DNA of 64,000 bases from Dipteris shenzhenensis (lineage: Eukaryota > Polypodiophyta > Polypodiopsida > Gleicheniales). The notes under the pieces are model-generated. The model was given only the letters and a program-made list of their open reading frames with translations. It had not been told where the DNA came from and did no database searches. Location: the NCBI GenBank assembly GCA_047967505.1, contig CM106538.1; one strand, written 5' to 3'. Shown piece after piece: positions 46,861 to 58,602 of this stretch (position 1 is its first letter; the number at the start of each line of letters is the position of its first letter). The translations under genes were made by a program, and so were the position numbers.

Positions 46861-47289
46861 AGTTTTACATATCTTGAGTGAATGGACTATATGGATACAA
46901 TCTTTAGTGCAAGTTTTACATAACTTGAGTCCACTATCATCTAATCTAAGCACCTTATCAATGTATTGCTGCCAATGAGCACTTAACTTTTTTCGATTGG
47001 TCTGGCAACCCTTTTTACTCCCAGCGACCTATGAAATGATGCTATAGAATGGCCACTGCCCACCAGTTCTGTGCCTGTAAATAACCCATTCTAGCCACTT
47101 TGTGTGCCACATGCTGAGTCTCTCTTTGTCCATACATTGGCCCTCCTCAACTGTACTATGCTGGTAGACCACATGGGCTGATCTTCCTCACCTCCTCTCT
47201 AGATCTTCCCAACCTCCCCGTTGGATCATGTTCGTAGTGCTGCTACAAACAGCCCATGTGACTGCTCATGTGTCAACCCTTGATGCAGT

Positions 47290-47672
47290 ACGAGGATCAT
47301 TAGTGGTTGTTTGTAAGAAGTGGTGTCTACAATACTTGTGTCATGAAAGGGACATTTGATGGACCTGTCATCTCTATAGTAGACTAGATGGGCCTATGCT
47401 CTAAAAATTTATCCTAAATTTTGCATTTGTGTATATATTTGAATGTTAGAATATCACAGTGGTATCTCCAAATGAGGATCATTAATGGAGGTCGTTTGCA
47501 AGAAGTGGCTGTTTGTAGGAAGTGGTATCTATAATACTTGTGCCATGAAAGGGACATCTGATGGACCTCTCATCTCCATAGTAAACTAGTTGGGCCTATG
47601 CTCTAAAATTTTATCCTAAATTCTACATCTGTGTATATATTTGAATGTTAGAATATCACAGTAGCATCTCCA
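47290..47672. repeat. Tandem duplication of about 185 bp
   Basis: The phrases from GAGGATCATTA through AATACTTGTG, CATGAAAGGGACAT, GGGCCTATGCTCT and TGAATGTTAGAATATCACAG recur twice in order with moderate divergence. Confidence 0.75.
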
Positions 47673-47688
47673 CATATGGGTCTGGACG

Positions 47689-47810
47689 ATGCAAGGTCTG
47701 TTTTTACAAAGATGCTACAGTAGGATGTGGGTCCATAGAAAAGAGGCTTTGCAACCGTTGGGGAAAATGCAGGTCAAAAGCTTTGAGCTATACAAGATCA
47801 TCTTCATTTG
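47689..47810 (+). pseudogene. PPR scrap, plus strand, third location of the 45.9 kb repeat
   Basis: It matches the start of the 45951 repeat (ATGTGGGTCCATAGAAAAGA, then the QPLGKMQVKSF reading). It ends abruptly at 47810, where a minus-strand PPR fragment begins. Confidence 0.55.
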
Positions 47811-48390
47811 TCCATGTATCCTGCCATGCAGACCACGAGACTTCATTTTGAACTATGATCTTGTCAAATGCTTTATGTGGTTCTACAAGCAAGCCACATT
47901 TGGCATTCATATCCACCAAGGTGCTTCCAACAACTATCTGTTTTTCCATCCCATTTCTAGAAATCTCAGTGTGTATTTCTTGGCCCTTGTCCATGGCACC
48001 TATGCTACCACATGCTTTCAAGATGCAACAAAAGGTGATTGCATCTAGAGAGAGACCCTTTGATTGCACATGTTTGAAGGTTTCCTCACTAAGCGCATGC
48101 TTGGCATATCCTACAATCAATGCATTCCATGAGACTACGTCTTGTCAAATGCTTCATGTGCTTCTCTAAGCAAGCCATATGTATACTCCCACACTTACCA
48201 TACATATTTATAAGGGCAGTCCGCACCAGCATATCTTGCCCAAATCCAACATCCATAATAGCAGCTTGGATCTTCTACCCCTCATCTAGGCCTATCATAT
48301 TGGCACATGCATCAGTAGCAGTAGAGACAGAGGTTATGTTGGCTAGCTTAAGGGTCTTACACTAGATTTCATTGAGCAGCTCAAGGTCTG
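47811..48390 (-). pseudogene. PPR gene fragment, minus strand
   Basis: The minus strand reads ALSEETFKHVQSKGLSLDAI, FCCILKACGSIGAMDKGQEI, VVGSTLVDMNAKCGLL and EVSWSAW, which is clear plant PPR repeat wording of the PLS type. Further repeats with ALINMYGKCGSI lie to 48390 in other frames. It is disrupted by frameshifts. The joint at 47810/47811 is head-to-head with a plus-strand PPR piece. Confidence 0.75.
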
Positions 48391-49010
48391 CTTTGAAATG
48401 ACCATTCCAGGTCCATGATACAATGTCTGATGATGCATACTTCTAAACACCCACCCTGCATCAGACAGAGTGCCACATTTGCCATATATGTGGATAAAGG
48501 TACTCCCAACCATCCATTGAACTTATGCCCAGTATCAATCATGGCACAATGAACTTACTACCCCCTTGAAGGGCTGTTAGGCTAGTGCAAGCATCAAGGG
48601 TGCAAGAAAGGTGATATTGTTTGGCTCAACACATGTAAGCCGCATCAAGTGCAAGGTATACAGATCTTCCTGGCAATGTCTATTCTGAATAAATGTTGTA
48701 ATCAGGGCATTCCAAGATACAGTATCCCTAGAAGGCATAGTGTCAAACACAAGTTTTGCGTCACATACACTCCCTCACTTTCCATACATATTGACCAATG
48801 CAATTGCAACAACAACCTCATACTCATGGCTGCTACCAACAATGGCAGCATGAATCAATTTTCCCTTCTCAAGTGCTGACAAGCTTGCACATACATCCAG
48901 AGCACAAGCTTTGCAATACATATCCAACAATGTGTTACCATCAAGTATATCTCTTTCAAACCCCTTTCTAGCAATCTCAACATGTATTTCTCGTCCCTTG
49001 TCTATGGATG
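48391..49010 (-). pseudogene. Decayed PPR repeats, minus strand
   Basis: Minus-strand frames give scattered PPR words (for example ALVNMYGK-like and SWNALI-like pieces near 48690 and 48780) with many breaks. They join the fragments on either side. Confidence 0.45.
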
Positions 49011-49325
49011 CTATGCAATAGTGGCATGGATCAGTGCCTCTACTAAGGCTACCACAGCAGCAAATGCATCCATAATGCAGATGAAGGTTATTTTGTATAT
49101 CTTAGAACCCTTGACCAAGATAATTTGTATGGATTCCTTGCCATGCCTATTCTGAGCACAGGCAATGTGATCATAGAATTCTAGGAGACCACATCCCATT
49201 GTGACATCTCTGTAAAACACTACCCTTGCATCATCTAGGCTCCTACTCTTGCCATACATATTGATGAGGGTAGACCAAATGACATCACTTTCCCATCCAT
49301 AGCTTGTAACAATAGCATGGATCAT
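49011..49325 (-). pseudogene. PPR fragment, minus strand
   Basis: The reading includes YGWESDVIWSTLINMYGKSR, SLDDARVVFYRDV and a degenerate NGxGKEAI segment, typical of PPR repeats. It continues the set on its right. A frame-preserving stretch of 104 codons remains. Confidence 0.65.
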
Positions 49326-49857
49326 ACTTCACTCTTGAATGTCTAGGCTAGTATTATGGATGTCGTGGACGTCCGTTCTCTCTTCTAGCACATTGGCATG
49401 CAGACCATTTCTTTTGGAAGGTCTTGAACAATCTGTGAAATCCCCTCTCGAGCTACACCCTTCATGCCACCTTATGTAAAGGGCCATCCTCCTCTTGCGT
49501 TGTCAAGAATGGAGTACCAATGGAGTTTAGGGGATGATGTTGAACTCAGGAGCACCCTACATTACATTCAAAGTCCTATTCTGCATGAAATAGATTTGAA
49601 ATTAGCATGAGGAAAGAAGGGACTTCCGGATTGGTCATACATTACCTACCCTACTTTATCTAACTAATGTGTTAGATAGCTTGTACATCCTTGTCCCACT
49701 AAGCTCTAGAGAGGATCTTATCTGATTCTCTTCATGCATGTCAGTCACACTTTTCCATGCACTTTTATCATCTCTTTGACCTCCATTCATTAGTTTTATC
49801 ATCACCTTCTACTTCTACTCAACTTTCACCCAAAGCTACCCTGCCATTCATCCCCTA
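49326..49857. other. No recognised gene
   Basis: AT-rich unique sequence between PPR pieces, possibly their decayed carboxy-terminal flank. Confidence 0.4.
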
Positions 49858-50430
49858 TGATTTGCTTCCATAAGATTTGAGAGTAGCTTGTCTCCACCTA
49901 CTACTCGTAAAATCATTCATTGGATACAACTCCAAAACAAAATTAGTAGTACACAAAGCCCAATCTGCATCACCATGAATTTTGCATGAGAAAGCAAACT
50001 CAATAATGTTAAAGGGGCATGTTTGGGTTAAAGCCTCAAGCATGAATTTTAATAAATAGTTACAATCCCTCCTTGCCATGCCCATGCTAGGCACATGCAG
50101 TGATAATTGCATTCCAAGATGTGCCATCTTATTGTAACTGCTATGTAAGTACTACCTTGACATTCACAACAAAGACATGGGTGACCTTATCTGATTGAAA
50201 ACCTTCAATCTCCATTTGAGCAAATAGTTGCAAGGCCTCCTTGCCATGTCCATTCTGAGCACATGCACAGATGAATCATTAGAGATCTTTTAGTGCTGCC
50301 ACACTAGCAGATGCACCCACACCACAAATGAAAGTGATCTTTTGTAGTTGGAAGCTTTTAACCTACATTTGGCCAAATAGTTGTAGGGCCTCTTTGCCAT
50401 GCCCATTTTGCAGTCCTTGAGTTGGGCTTG
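49858..50430 (-). pseudogene. PPR fragment with E-domain-like end, minus strand
   Basis: From 50430 leftwards, pieces read NGHGKEALQLFAQMEIEGF and SDKVT, then SWNAII and HGHGKEGL, and finally CKIHGDADWALCTTNFVLEL with YPMND. This last block matches the E motif that follows PPR repeats in PLS-class proteins (CRIHGDxxxxxxxxxxLLELxPxN). Frameshifts separate them. Confidence 0.6.
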
Positions 50431-50829
50431 ATCCATGCTCATTTGCCCATGTGACATGCATACCTCATGCCCACAGGGCTGTCTCTCATGCTCCCAATCC
50501 TATGTAGGTACCATGGCCCAATGCTCTCCTCATATTGGGAGCTTATAGTCAAGACTATGAATCCCTCTACTCCAATAGGAATTTTGTAAAGCTAACCTCT
50601 TTGCAAATTTCCAACATAATTGTAGATATTAGAAACTACACTAGATGTTTCCTTGTATATAGAAACTAGGCTAATGCTTGCTTTCATAGCTTTTCCCTCT
50701 TCATGCAGTACGAGGATCATTAATGGAACTCAACGCACCATATAGCTCAATGCGCATATACCTAAAATAACGACCACCCAAGATGTTGATATGGCATGTT
50801 AGCCATTTTCACACTAATACCTAAATGAA

Positions 50830-51034
50830 AATTGCTATATACTAAATGCAAAGTTCCATATCCCAAACTCAAATTGCTACATGCTATATGCAAAATACTA
50901 TGTGCAAAATACAAAATCATACATTCCTAAATGCAAAGTACCATGTGCAAAATGCAAAGTGCTATGTTCTATATCCCAAACTCACTAAGTGCAAAATGCA
51001 AAATACTAAGTGCAAGATGCAAAATGATATGAAC
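50830..51034. repeat. ATGC/AAATGC word array, left copy
   Basis: Irregular tandem words such as AAATGCAAAGT, GCTATATGC and GTGCAAAATGC recur every 10-22 bases. The same array is longer at 53390-54380. Confidence 0.75.
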
Positions 51035-51112
51035 CCAAGGAAGGGCACATTCCTTGGTCTTATAATTTTTGGAGAGGAAATGAGTCGACTCTCCCCCCAC
51101 ACGAATGTGTGG
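51035..51112. other. Structured hairpin motif, copy 2
   Basis: Same layout as the copies at 53.6-54.1 kb: CCAAGGAA/TTCCTTGG stem, GGAGAG/CTCTCC stem and a CCACAC/GTGTGG hairpin. Here the second loop reads GAGTC instead of GTGCC, so the loop-loop match is lost. Confidence 0.6.
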
Positions 51113-51183
51113 TTAAGTTTATTAATTTATGTGTTCGATAAAAAGTGCTATGTGCTAAATGCAAAAATGCTAGTTGCTCAATG

Positions 51184-52079
51184 CTACACCTTTAGCCTGC
51201 TTTTGACCAAACAATTATAGGGCTTCCTTGCTGAACCCGTTTTGAGCAGATATTGAAATTATGGTATTCCATGAGACCACATTTCACACAGGCATCACTG
51301 TAAACACAGATCTTGAATCATCTAGACTCCCACATTTGCCATACATATTGATAAGTGCTGTCCCCACAACAACATTAGATTCCAATTTATAGCCAACAAA
51401 ACTAGCATATGTAAGTGCCCCAATCTTCCAAGGCTTTTTCTTTGGTGCACACATCCAAATGCAAATGAAAATGACCTTGTTATGGTCAATGCTTTCACCC
51501 TGCATTTGACCAAATAGTTGTAAAGCCTCCTCGCTATGCACTTCCTGGAGACAAGCTGTGATCATGGTGGCATTCCATGAGATCGCATCCTGTAGCGCAA
51601 TCTTTGCAAAAAAAACTATTGAATCATGTAGACACATTGTAATCATGGCATTCTAAGAGATTGCATTCCGAAGTGGCATCTATGCAAACACAGCCCTTGA
51701 ATCATCCATGCTATTGCACTTAACATACATATTGACAAGAGCTATCACCACCACCACATCTGACTACCATCTGTTGCCAACAATAAGGGCATATATCTCT
51801 AGACCTTTCTCTAAGGCTGCTACACTAGCACATGCATCTAATACACAAGTAAAAGCTATCTTGTTTTTCTAGACTTGTATTTGAATTTCTTTAAACAATT
51901 GTATAGCTTCTTCGCCAAATTCATTTTGACCACGCTGCATTCTGACCCTCGGTTGGGGACACCTCACCCATACTCTTCCATATATTGCCAACAATAAAAG
52001 CATGGATCTCTCGACCTTTCTCTAAGGCTGCTATGCTAGCACTGAGAACATAGACAAAGGTTACCTTGTCTGGCTTCAC
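51184..52079 (-). pseudogene. PPR fragments, minus strand, first duplicate
   Basis: The minus strand reads NATMITACLQEVHSEEALQL, FGQMQGESIDHNKVIFI, VVGTALINMYGKCGSLDDSR and, nearer 51.95 kb, SWNTIISISAQNRFSKEALQ and DKVTFVYVLSASIAALEKGR. These are standard PPR units in several frames with stops. Most of it recurs about 893 bp to the right. Confidence 0.7.
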
Positions 52080-52830
52080 ACCTTTAGCCTTTTGACAAAA
52101 CAATTGTAGGGCTTCCTTGCTGAACCTGTTCTGAGCAGATATTGAAATTATGGTATTCCATGAGACCACATTTCACATAGGCATCACTTCAAACACAGAT
52201 CTTGAATCATCTATACTCCCACATTTGCCATACATATTGACAAGGGCTGTCCCCACAACAACATCAAATTCCAATTTATAGCCAACAAAACTAGCATGTA
52301 AGTGCCCCAATCTTCCAAGGCTTTTTCTTTGGTGCACACATCTAAAATGCAAATGAAAATGACCTTGTTATGGTCAATGCTTTCACCCTGCATTTGACCA
52401 AATAGTTGTAAATCCTCCTCACTATGCACTTCCTGGAAACAAGCTGTGATCATGGCAGCATTCCATGAGATCGCATCCTATAGTGCAATCTTTGCAAAAC
52501 AAACCGTTGAATCATGTAGACATTGTAATCATGGCATTCCAAGAGATTGCATTCCGAAGTGGCATCTATGCAAACACAGCCCTTGAATCATCCATGCTGC
52601 TACACTTAACATACATATTGACAAGAGCTGTCACCACCACCACATCTGACTATACCATCTGTTGCCAATAATAAGAGCATATATCTCTAGACTTTTCTCT
52701 AAGGCTGCTACACTAGCACATGCATCTAATACACAAGTAAAAGCTATCTTGTTTTTCTAGAATTGTATTTGAATTTCTTCAAACAATTGTAAAGCTTCTT
52801 TGCCAAATTCATTCCGGGCTAACGTAATAA
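52080..52830 (-). pseudogene. PPR fragments, minus strand, second duplicate
   Basis: A direct copy of 51184-51940 with modest divergence (the same EVHSEEDLQLFGQMQGESID and INMYGK-like readings). The duplication is older than the 8.76 kb one, judging by the number of differences. Confidence 0.7.
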
Positions 52831-53389
52831 TTATAATACTCCAGGAGTATTTTGATGAAAATAGCTTGTGCATACTCCAAGCTTTCACATTTTCCATACA
52901 TTTCAACAAGAAGGTTACTCAAAAATCTGTTATCCAGATATCCATGCTACTGATGCACACGCTCACTCTAAGAACTAAACAAGGATTTCCTCATTCAAGC
53001 TTTCAGGATAGCAATCATAATTCCTTGTAAAGACAATCTGATTGTGCCCATCCAATATATGTATATGACAAGGGTTTCTAGTTTGTAGCTCCTTAAGCAC
53101 CTTCTTTGCAACCTTGGACCACTCACAATTCCTCCGTACTTGCCAAAATCTGATTTCGTACCCCTCAACAAATGGATCTCATCATACAAGCTTTCAAGAA
53201 GACAGAAGCCTTCATTCCTCACAAGCCCACTCTTCTGGTGCCCGTCTAACCTAGGTGTGGGAAAGCCCCCCCTTCATTCCTAGATCCTCTTCTGCAAGCT
53301 TGAAACCATACAAAGTCAACACACCATATAGCTTGCTGCACATATACCTAGAACAAGAACCACCCAAGATGTTGATATGGCATGTCAGC
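52831..53389. other. No clear gene; probable PPR remnants at the left edge
   Basis: A few PPR-like words on the minus strand near 52.85-53.2 kb, otherwise nothing. Confidence 0.35.
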
Positions 53390-53631
53390 CATTTTAACAC
53401 TAATACCTAAATGAAAATTACTATATACTAAATGCAAAGTTCTATATCCTAAACTCAAATTGCTACATGCTATATACAAAAAACTGTGTGCAAAATACAA
53501 AATCATACATTCCTAAATGCAAAGTACCATGTGCAAAATGCAAAGTGCTATGTTCTATATCCCAAACTCAAATTGTTCATGCTATATGCAAAATACTAAG
53601 TGCAAAATGCAAAATGATATGAACCCAAGGA

Positions 53632-53703
53632 AGGGCACGTTCCTTGGTCTTATAATTTTTGGAGAGGAAATGTGCCAACTCTCTCCCCACACGAATGTGT
53701 GGT
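53632..53703. other. Structured hairpin motif, copy 3
   Basis: CCAAGGAA, loop GGGCACG, TTCCTTGG. Then GGAGAG, a loop containing GTGCC, and CTCTC. Then CCACAC/GTGTGG. Loop words GGCAC and GTGCC are complementary. Confidence 0.65.
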
Positions 53704-53709
53704 ATATGA

Positions 53710-53783
53710 ACCCAAGGAAGGGCACGTTCCTTGGTCTTATGGAGAGGAAATGTGCCGATTCTCCCCCCACAAGAATGTGTGGT
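53710..53783. other. Structured hairpin motif, copy 4 (shortened linker)
   Basis: As copy 3, but the TAATTTTT linker between the hairpins is deleted and the second stem has one mismatch (ATTCTCC). The loop-loop complementarity is kept. Confidence 0.6.
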
Positions 53784-53980
53784 TAAGTTTATTTGTTTAT
53801 GTGTTGGATACAAAGCGCTATATGCTAAATGCAAAAATGCTAGTTGCTCAATGATAAGTGCTAATTCTTAATGCATAAAAATAAAAACTGATAAATGAAA
53901 ATGCTATGTCCCAAAATCAAATAGCTACCCAAAAAATGCAAAAAAATATATGTTAATGCAAAATGCAAAATGATATGAAC

Positions 53981-54060
53981 CCAAGGAAGGGCACGTTCCT
54001 TGGTCTTATAATTTTTGGAGAGGAAATGTGCCGACTCTCCCCCCACACGAATGTGTGGTA
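53981..54060. other. Structured hairpin motif, copy 5
   Basis: Full form with both stems, loop words GGCAC and GTGCC, and the CCACAC/GTGTGG hairpin. It is the copy closest to Helitron-like element 2. Confidence 0.65.
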
Positions 54061-54520
54061 AGTTTATTTGTTTATGTGTTGGATACAAAGTGCTATATGC
54101 TAAATGCAAAAATGCTAGTTGCTCAATGATCAAGGGCTAATTCTTAATGCAAAATTCTTTGTACGAAATTCAAAGTGCTATATCTTAAATTCAAATTACT
54201 ACCATGTATATAAAAAGTGATAAATGAAAATGCTATATTCCAAATTCAAATAGCTACCAAAAACATGCAAAAAAAAAAAAGTTAAATAGAAACTCCTATG
54301 TGCAAAAAGAAAGAGCTATTTACCATGTTTTTAATTCGAAATGCTATATGCTATATTCAAATTGGTATCAAATTGGTAAAAATATAAAGTGTTAACAACC
54401 TTGATATTTTGTTTGCAGATTATTCAAATTGCTGAATTTCAAGTCATTTTTAACGCTTTGATCTACAATGGGAAAATAAAGTAGGTGCTTCTACTTTAAC
54501 ATATAATTTACTTTTAAAAT

Positions 54521-57500
54521 ATGAAAAGGTCACTTATTGAAAGAAGAGAACGTGCCTCCTACATTAGCATAGAAAACAAGAAAAGGCGATCACAACCGAG
54601 TTTCTCTTCATGGCTATTCATCGATAAATTTCTAAAAGAATGGAACCAAATTACTTCTCAATATATTTCGAAGATGCAATATTGTGTATTTTATGGTAGA
54701 ATAGAATTCAACACAGGTTCTTTTACAAAGTTAAAATCAGTAATATCACTACTAGAATCAAGTATAACACCATATAGTGGCCTAGGACAATATCACTACT
54801 AGAAAGTGGCCTAGGACATAGATAAAAAATGGCTTGTAAAGCATGCATAGATAGTCCATTCAAACAGTTGTACTCGGTTCCCTATGATCCAGACTATTTA
54901 CAGAATGTATTAGGTGCAGACATATTTCAAATGCAAATGCTTTCTATAATTGATATATCCCTAAATGTTTCTAAAGCTATTACATCTTTAGCAACACGTA
55001 TACTATAAAGAAGATCGATGTTGGATAATCCACTAATATGTTGGAATCGCCAATAAAGATTTTGTAGTAACTCAACAAACTTTCTATCAACAACAAAACA
55101 CGTTCTAGCATTTAACTCTAGAACAAATCCCATATTTAAAAAATACTTGACAATGTATGAATGACTGCATCCAAAACTAGGAGTAAGTGTTCTTTCTTCA
55201 GAAGTTATTTTTGATATTCTTGAAAGACACTCTGCTGACTCACCATTCGATCTTATGAAAATTGCACATGAGGACAACTACTTGTCATTACTAGAACAAA
55301 TTAACATGCTACCTACAACTCATCAATTTAAAAAAAAAACATCGTAGGAAGTCGGCACAATTGTACTTCGTGATTCAACAAGAATTATTGAGCGTTAGCT
55401 CATAACATCTATGGAAGGTCTATCACAATGGGACGAATTAACACTTGAGTATGAATTATTCCCATTCCTCTATCCTTTCAGATATGGTGCTCATGATGGC
55501 AAGATGTTCTTCAACGTATATTTAAAAATGAGAATATCAACATTGTTCTCTGTGTTCACTCTTTATAAACCATACTTGTTATTGATGTACCAAATATGTC
55601 AATCTATTATAATAGCAAATTCTACTCAAACTATAGTATTACAAAGAGATATTGACCAATAAAGACGACAAGATCCAAGAATATCTGAACAAGAGATAAT
55701 TAGGCATATTCTTATGTTTCAAATACCAAGTTCTATTCCTGGATCTCCTTCATGGCACCATAGAAGCTTAAAAGATCTAATGGCAATAGTTGACACATGG
55801 GGCCTTCCCAATATATTCCTTACACTTACTACAGATGAGGTATCAACCACAAGATGGTGTGAAATTGATCAAATAGAAGCCATTGCTAAACAATTCAATA
55901 AGAACTTCACATGGAGAGATTGTCCAGTTGAATGCGCAGTGCTCTTCCATGTGAGACTGCAACAATTCTTTTAGCAAGATATATTCTGTGTGATAAAGGA
56001 GTACTAGGTAGAGTCAACCATCACATCATAAGATATGAGGTACAAAATCGAGGATCTATGCATGCACACATAATGTTATGGGTAGATGAACAAGACATAG
56101 AGATCGTATCAAACCAGATAGATAAATATATCCCTTACATGAATGATTTTAATAACTGGCCAAAGAATTCAATTCAAAGAAAGCTTAACTATATGGTAAA
56201 GGGAAAACAACTAAACCTACTTTAGATCCTCTCACACAAAGATGGATCTACTTCCGTCCATCCCTAGAACATCGTAATGTCATTCCATACCATGCAGGAA
56301 TATTACTCTTGTGGCAAGCACATATGAATATTAAAAAAATAACCAACACATGCCTATCATATTACCTTCTAAAATATGCTATGAAAACCGAACCCATGGG
56401 ACACATGAACTTGAATCCTGGTGATGCAAAACTTCTAGGACTAGATAATCTAGATCCAATTAAGTTAAAAATGATATTTACATACATTCTTTTAAAGCCA
56501 ACATCTCCAACAGAGGCAGCATTGTCATGCTTACAAATATCTACCATTTAAAGAAGTGAAGCTGTGCATTTCATTGACTCCTCTCCCCCATCTATGCACC
56601 AAAAATACCTTCGTGAACATTATGTTTCTGTAATGCATCCTATAGATATATATTGCGATCGTCCAAGTGTCATGTAGAACTTGACCTTCTATGAATTCTG
56701 GAAACAATACATTGTCAAAAGTCAAAGAAAAAAAACAAAGATAACATAACTATTGTAGATTCTTTCGGAAATTATGTATATCCATCAACACGGATTGTAC
56801 GTTTCACAGATTACCACCCTGCTCATCATTTTGAAGGATTTTTTTACAACCTTCTACTAAAGAACGTAAATTTTAGAAATGAGAATGAGCTCATTTCTGA
56901 AAACAATCATACAAAATCTTACTTCTTAGAATGCCATATCCAAGAACTCGTAAAAACAGAAGAAGACATCGAATCTCTAATCGATCAATATTGCAAAGTG
57001 CACTTGCTAATTGATCAAAATTGCCACCAACTAACAAACATGATACTCCAAAAAAGCCCATTACGTGTTATTCAAAACTCCTTTATGGCTTCAATTGACC
57101 TTCATGAAGATACCAATATACATAACATAGCATGCACAAAATTACTTCAAATGATAAACGAGTTCAAGGACTTCAAAGATGCAACTCTTTCTTCTGAACA
57201 CCAAGAAATTTACGAAAAGATTAATGGATCACCCACAGGACTTCATGTCATTTGTGGTACTCCTAATTCAGGAAAGACATTTATGATCAAGTACATTACT
57301 TATAATTATGTAAAACAAGAAAAATCCATTGTTCTAGTAGTAACAACAGGAGCAACTGTAATGAGACTAAGTCAATTAGCAACTACTATCCATCATCAGT
57401 TTGCTCTACCAAAGAGACACAATGTGTTTCGTGCCTCCTTACCAATGTCAGACGAATGATACATAGAATTGCAAAATGCAGAAATCATAATAATTGATGA

Positions 57501-58465
57501 GATCTCAATGATGACATGTCAAACATTAAATACAGTAATTAGACAATTGTGCAAAACTTGCAAGCAAACAATCTTGCAGCCTTTTGAAAATAAAAAATGC
57601 TCTTATTCGGAGATATGTCCCAATTGCCTCCAGTATGTAAATGCAAGGTGCAAGAAAATGAATTTTGTAGAAAATGCTATATTGGAAATTGGGGTTTCTG
57701 GACAACTGCAACCTTTTCATTCCTTCACACATCAATACATCACCTAGAAGATCCAACATACATAGAATTCTTAAACATAATTAGAATAAGACAACCAACG
57801 GTAGAAGAGATTCAATATTACATAGGTAATTTAATCATAAGTGATAGTGAAGCAAACAATTTCATTGACAAGGACACAATTATATTGTGCACCCATCAAA
57901 ATGACACACGATACTATAATGAGCTCATACTACATAAGAAATTCAATGAGCATCAAATTAAAAGCATCACTCTGACATCCAATGCAGATCAAATCTTAGA
58001 ATTAAACGAATGGATAATGGATCCAGATTTCCACTCCATACAACAAATAGCAATAGGAGCGAAAGTGATGATCACAGAAAATATAGATCTCACAATAGGA
58101 GCTACAAATGGCGCTATTCTAGGTGTCATATCACTAGAAATAGATAATAACACAAACAACATTTTAAAAATTCATGCCAAGATCTTATCAACAAATGAAA
58201 AATTCACACTTAGATGATCAAAACATAAACGAAAGGTATTAAACTCCATATGGTATCACAAAACAACTTTTCCAATCACACTAGCATATGCAATTATAGG
58301 ACACAAGTCACAAGGATGCACACTCAAAGGAAAGGCTCTTGTAGTAATACAAAATCATTTGCACCAAGACTAACATATGTCATGCTTTCACGAGTCACCA
58401 CTCGAAACAACTTAAGAATCTTAAATAAAATCAATCCATCTGACTTCATTCCAATGCTTACATGA
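54521..58465 (+). pseudogene. Helitron Rep-helicase, multiply frameshifted
   Basis: Readable pieces in order: a basic start (MKRSLIERRERASYI); a CKAC-containing piece near 54830-54950; LITSMEGLSQWDEL at 55400; the Rep block MFQIPSSIPGSPSWHHRSL, WGLPNIFLTLTTDE (55714-55974); then YEVQNRGSMHAHIMLWVDE with the HUH codons at 56061-56069. The connecting region follows (EHRNVIPYH, LLLWQAHMNI, YLLKYAMKTEP). Helicase pieces are Walker A GTPNSGKT (about 57256), IIIIDEISMMT (about 57484), LFGDMSQLPPV (about 57600), a GHKSQG box (about 58300) and YVMLSRV (about 58376). Breaks include TAA at 56549 and frame changes near 55960, 56220, 57460, 57600 and 58215. It cannot produce the full enzyme. Confidence 0.75.
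54927..55277 (-). CDS. Protein-like frame antisense inside element 2
   Basis: A 116-codon minus-strand frame occupies a gap in the Rep reading of element 2, where no plus-strand frame is open. Its wording looks protein-like (YIVKYFLNMGFVLELNARTC, FVVDRKFVELLQNLYWRF) in very AT-rich DNA. I do not recognise a family. It may be a captured or inserted host fragment, or chance. Confidence 0.25.
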   Translation of the reverse strand: MSSCAIFIRSNGESAECLSRISKITSEERTLTPSFGCSHSYIVKYFLNMGFVLELNARTCFVVDRKFVELLQNLYWRFQHISGLSNIDLLYSIRVAKDVIALETFRDISIIESICI

Positions 58466-58602
58466 ACTTAAAAAAATTAGTAATCAATAGAAAATCCATT
58501 TATTAAATATTTATCAATATAAGAGAAAAGAAACTTTTGATATACAAACTAATATGCAGGATCTATCAAAAAACTTATTTGAAGAACAGCCAATAATAAA
58601 AT

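Larger units (their letters stand above)
53390..54380. repeat. ATGC/AAATGC word array with embedded hairpin motifs
   Basis: Irregular tandem words (TGCTATATGC, AAATGCAAAATG, ATTCAAATTGCTA) lie immediately upstream of Helitron-like element 2 and contain three copies of the structured motif. The segment 53300-53560 repeats 50740-51000. Confidence 0.75.

Noticed and set aside
46000-47672. Possible CRISPR-like array from regularly repeated segments
   Set aside because: Repeats are long (185-395 bp), diverged and PPR-derived, in a plant genome; no spacer pattern.
53632-54060. Identity of the hairpin motif as a known self-cleaving ribozyme (hammerhead, HDV-like, twister, pistol)
   Set aside because: The layout recalls pistol, but the third stem and the conserved core bases I know for these classes are not present.
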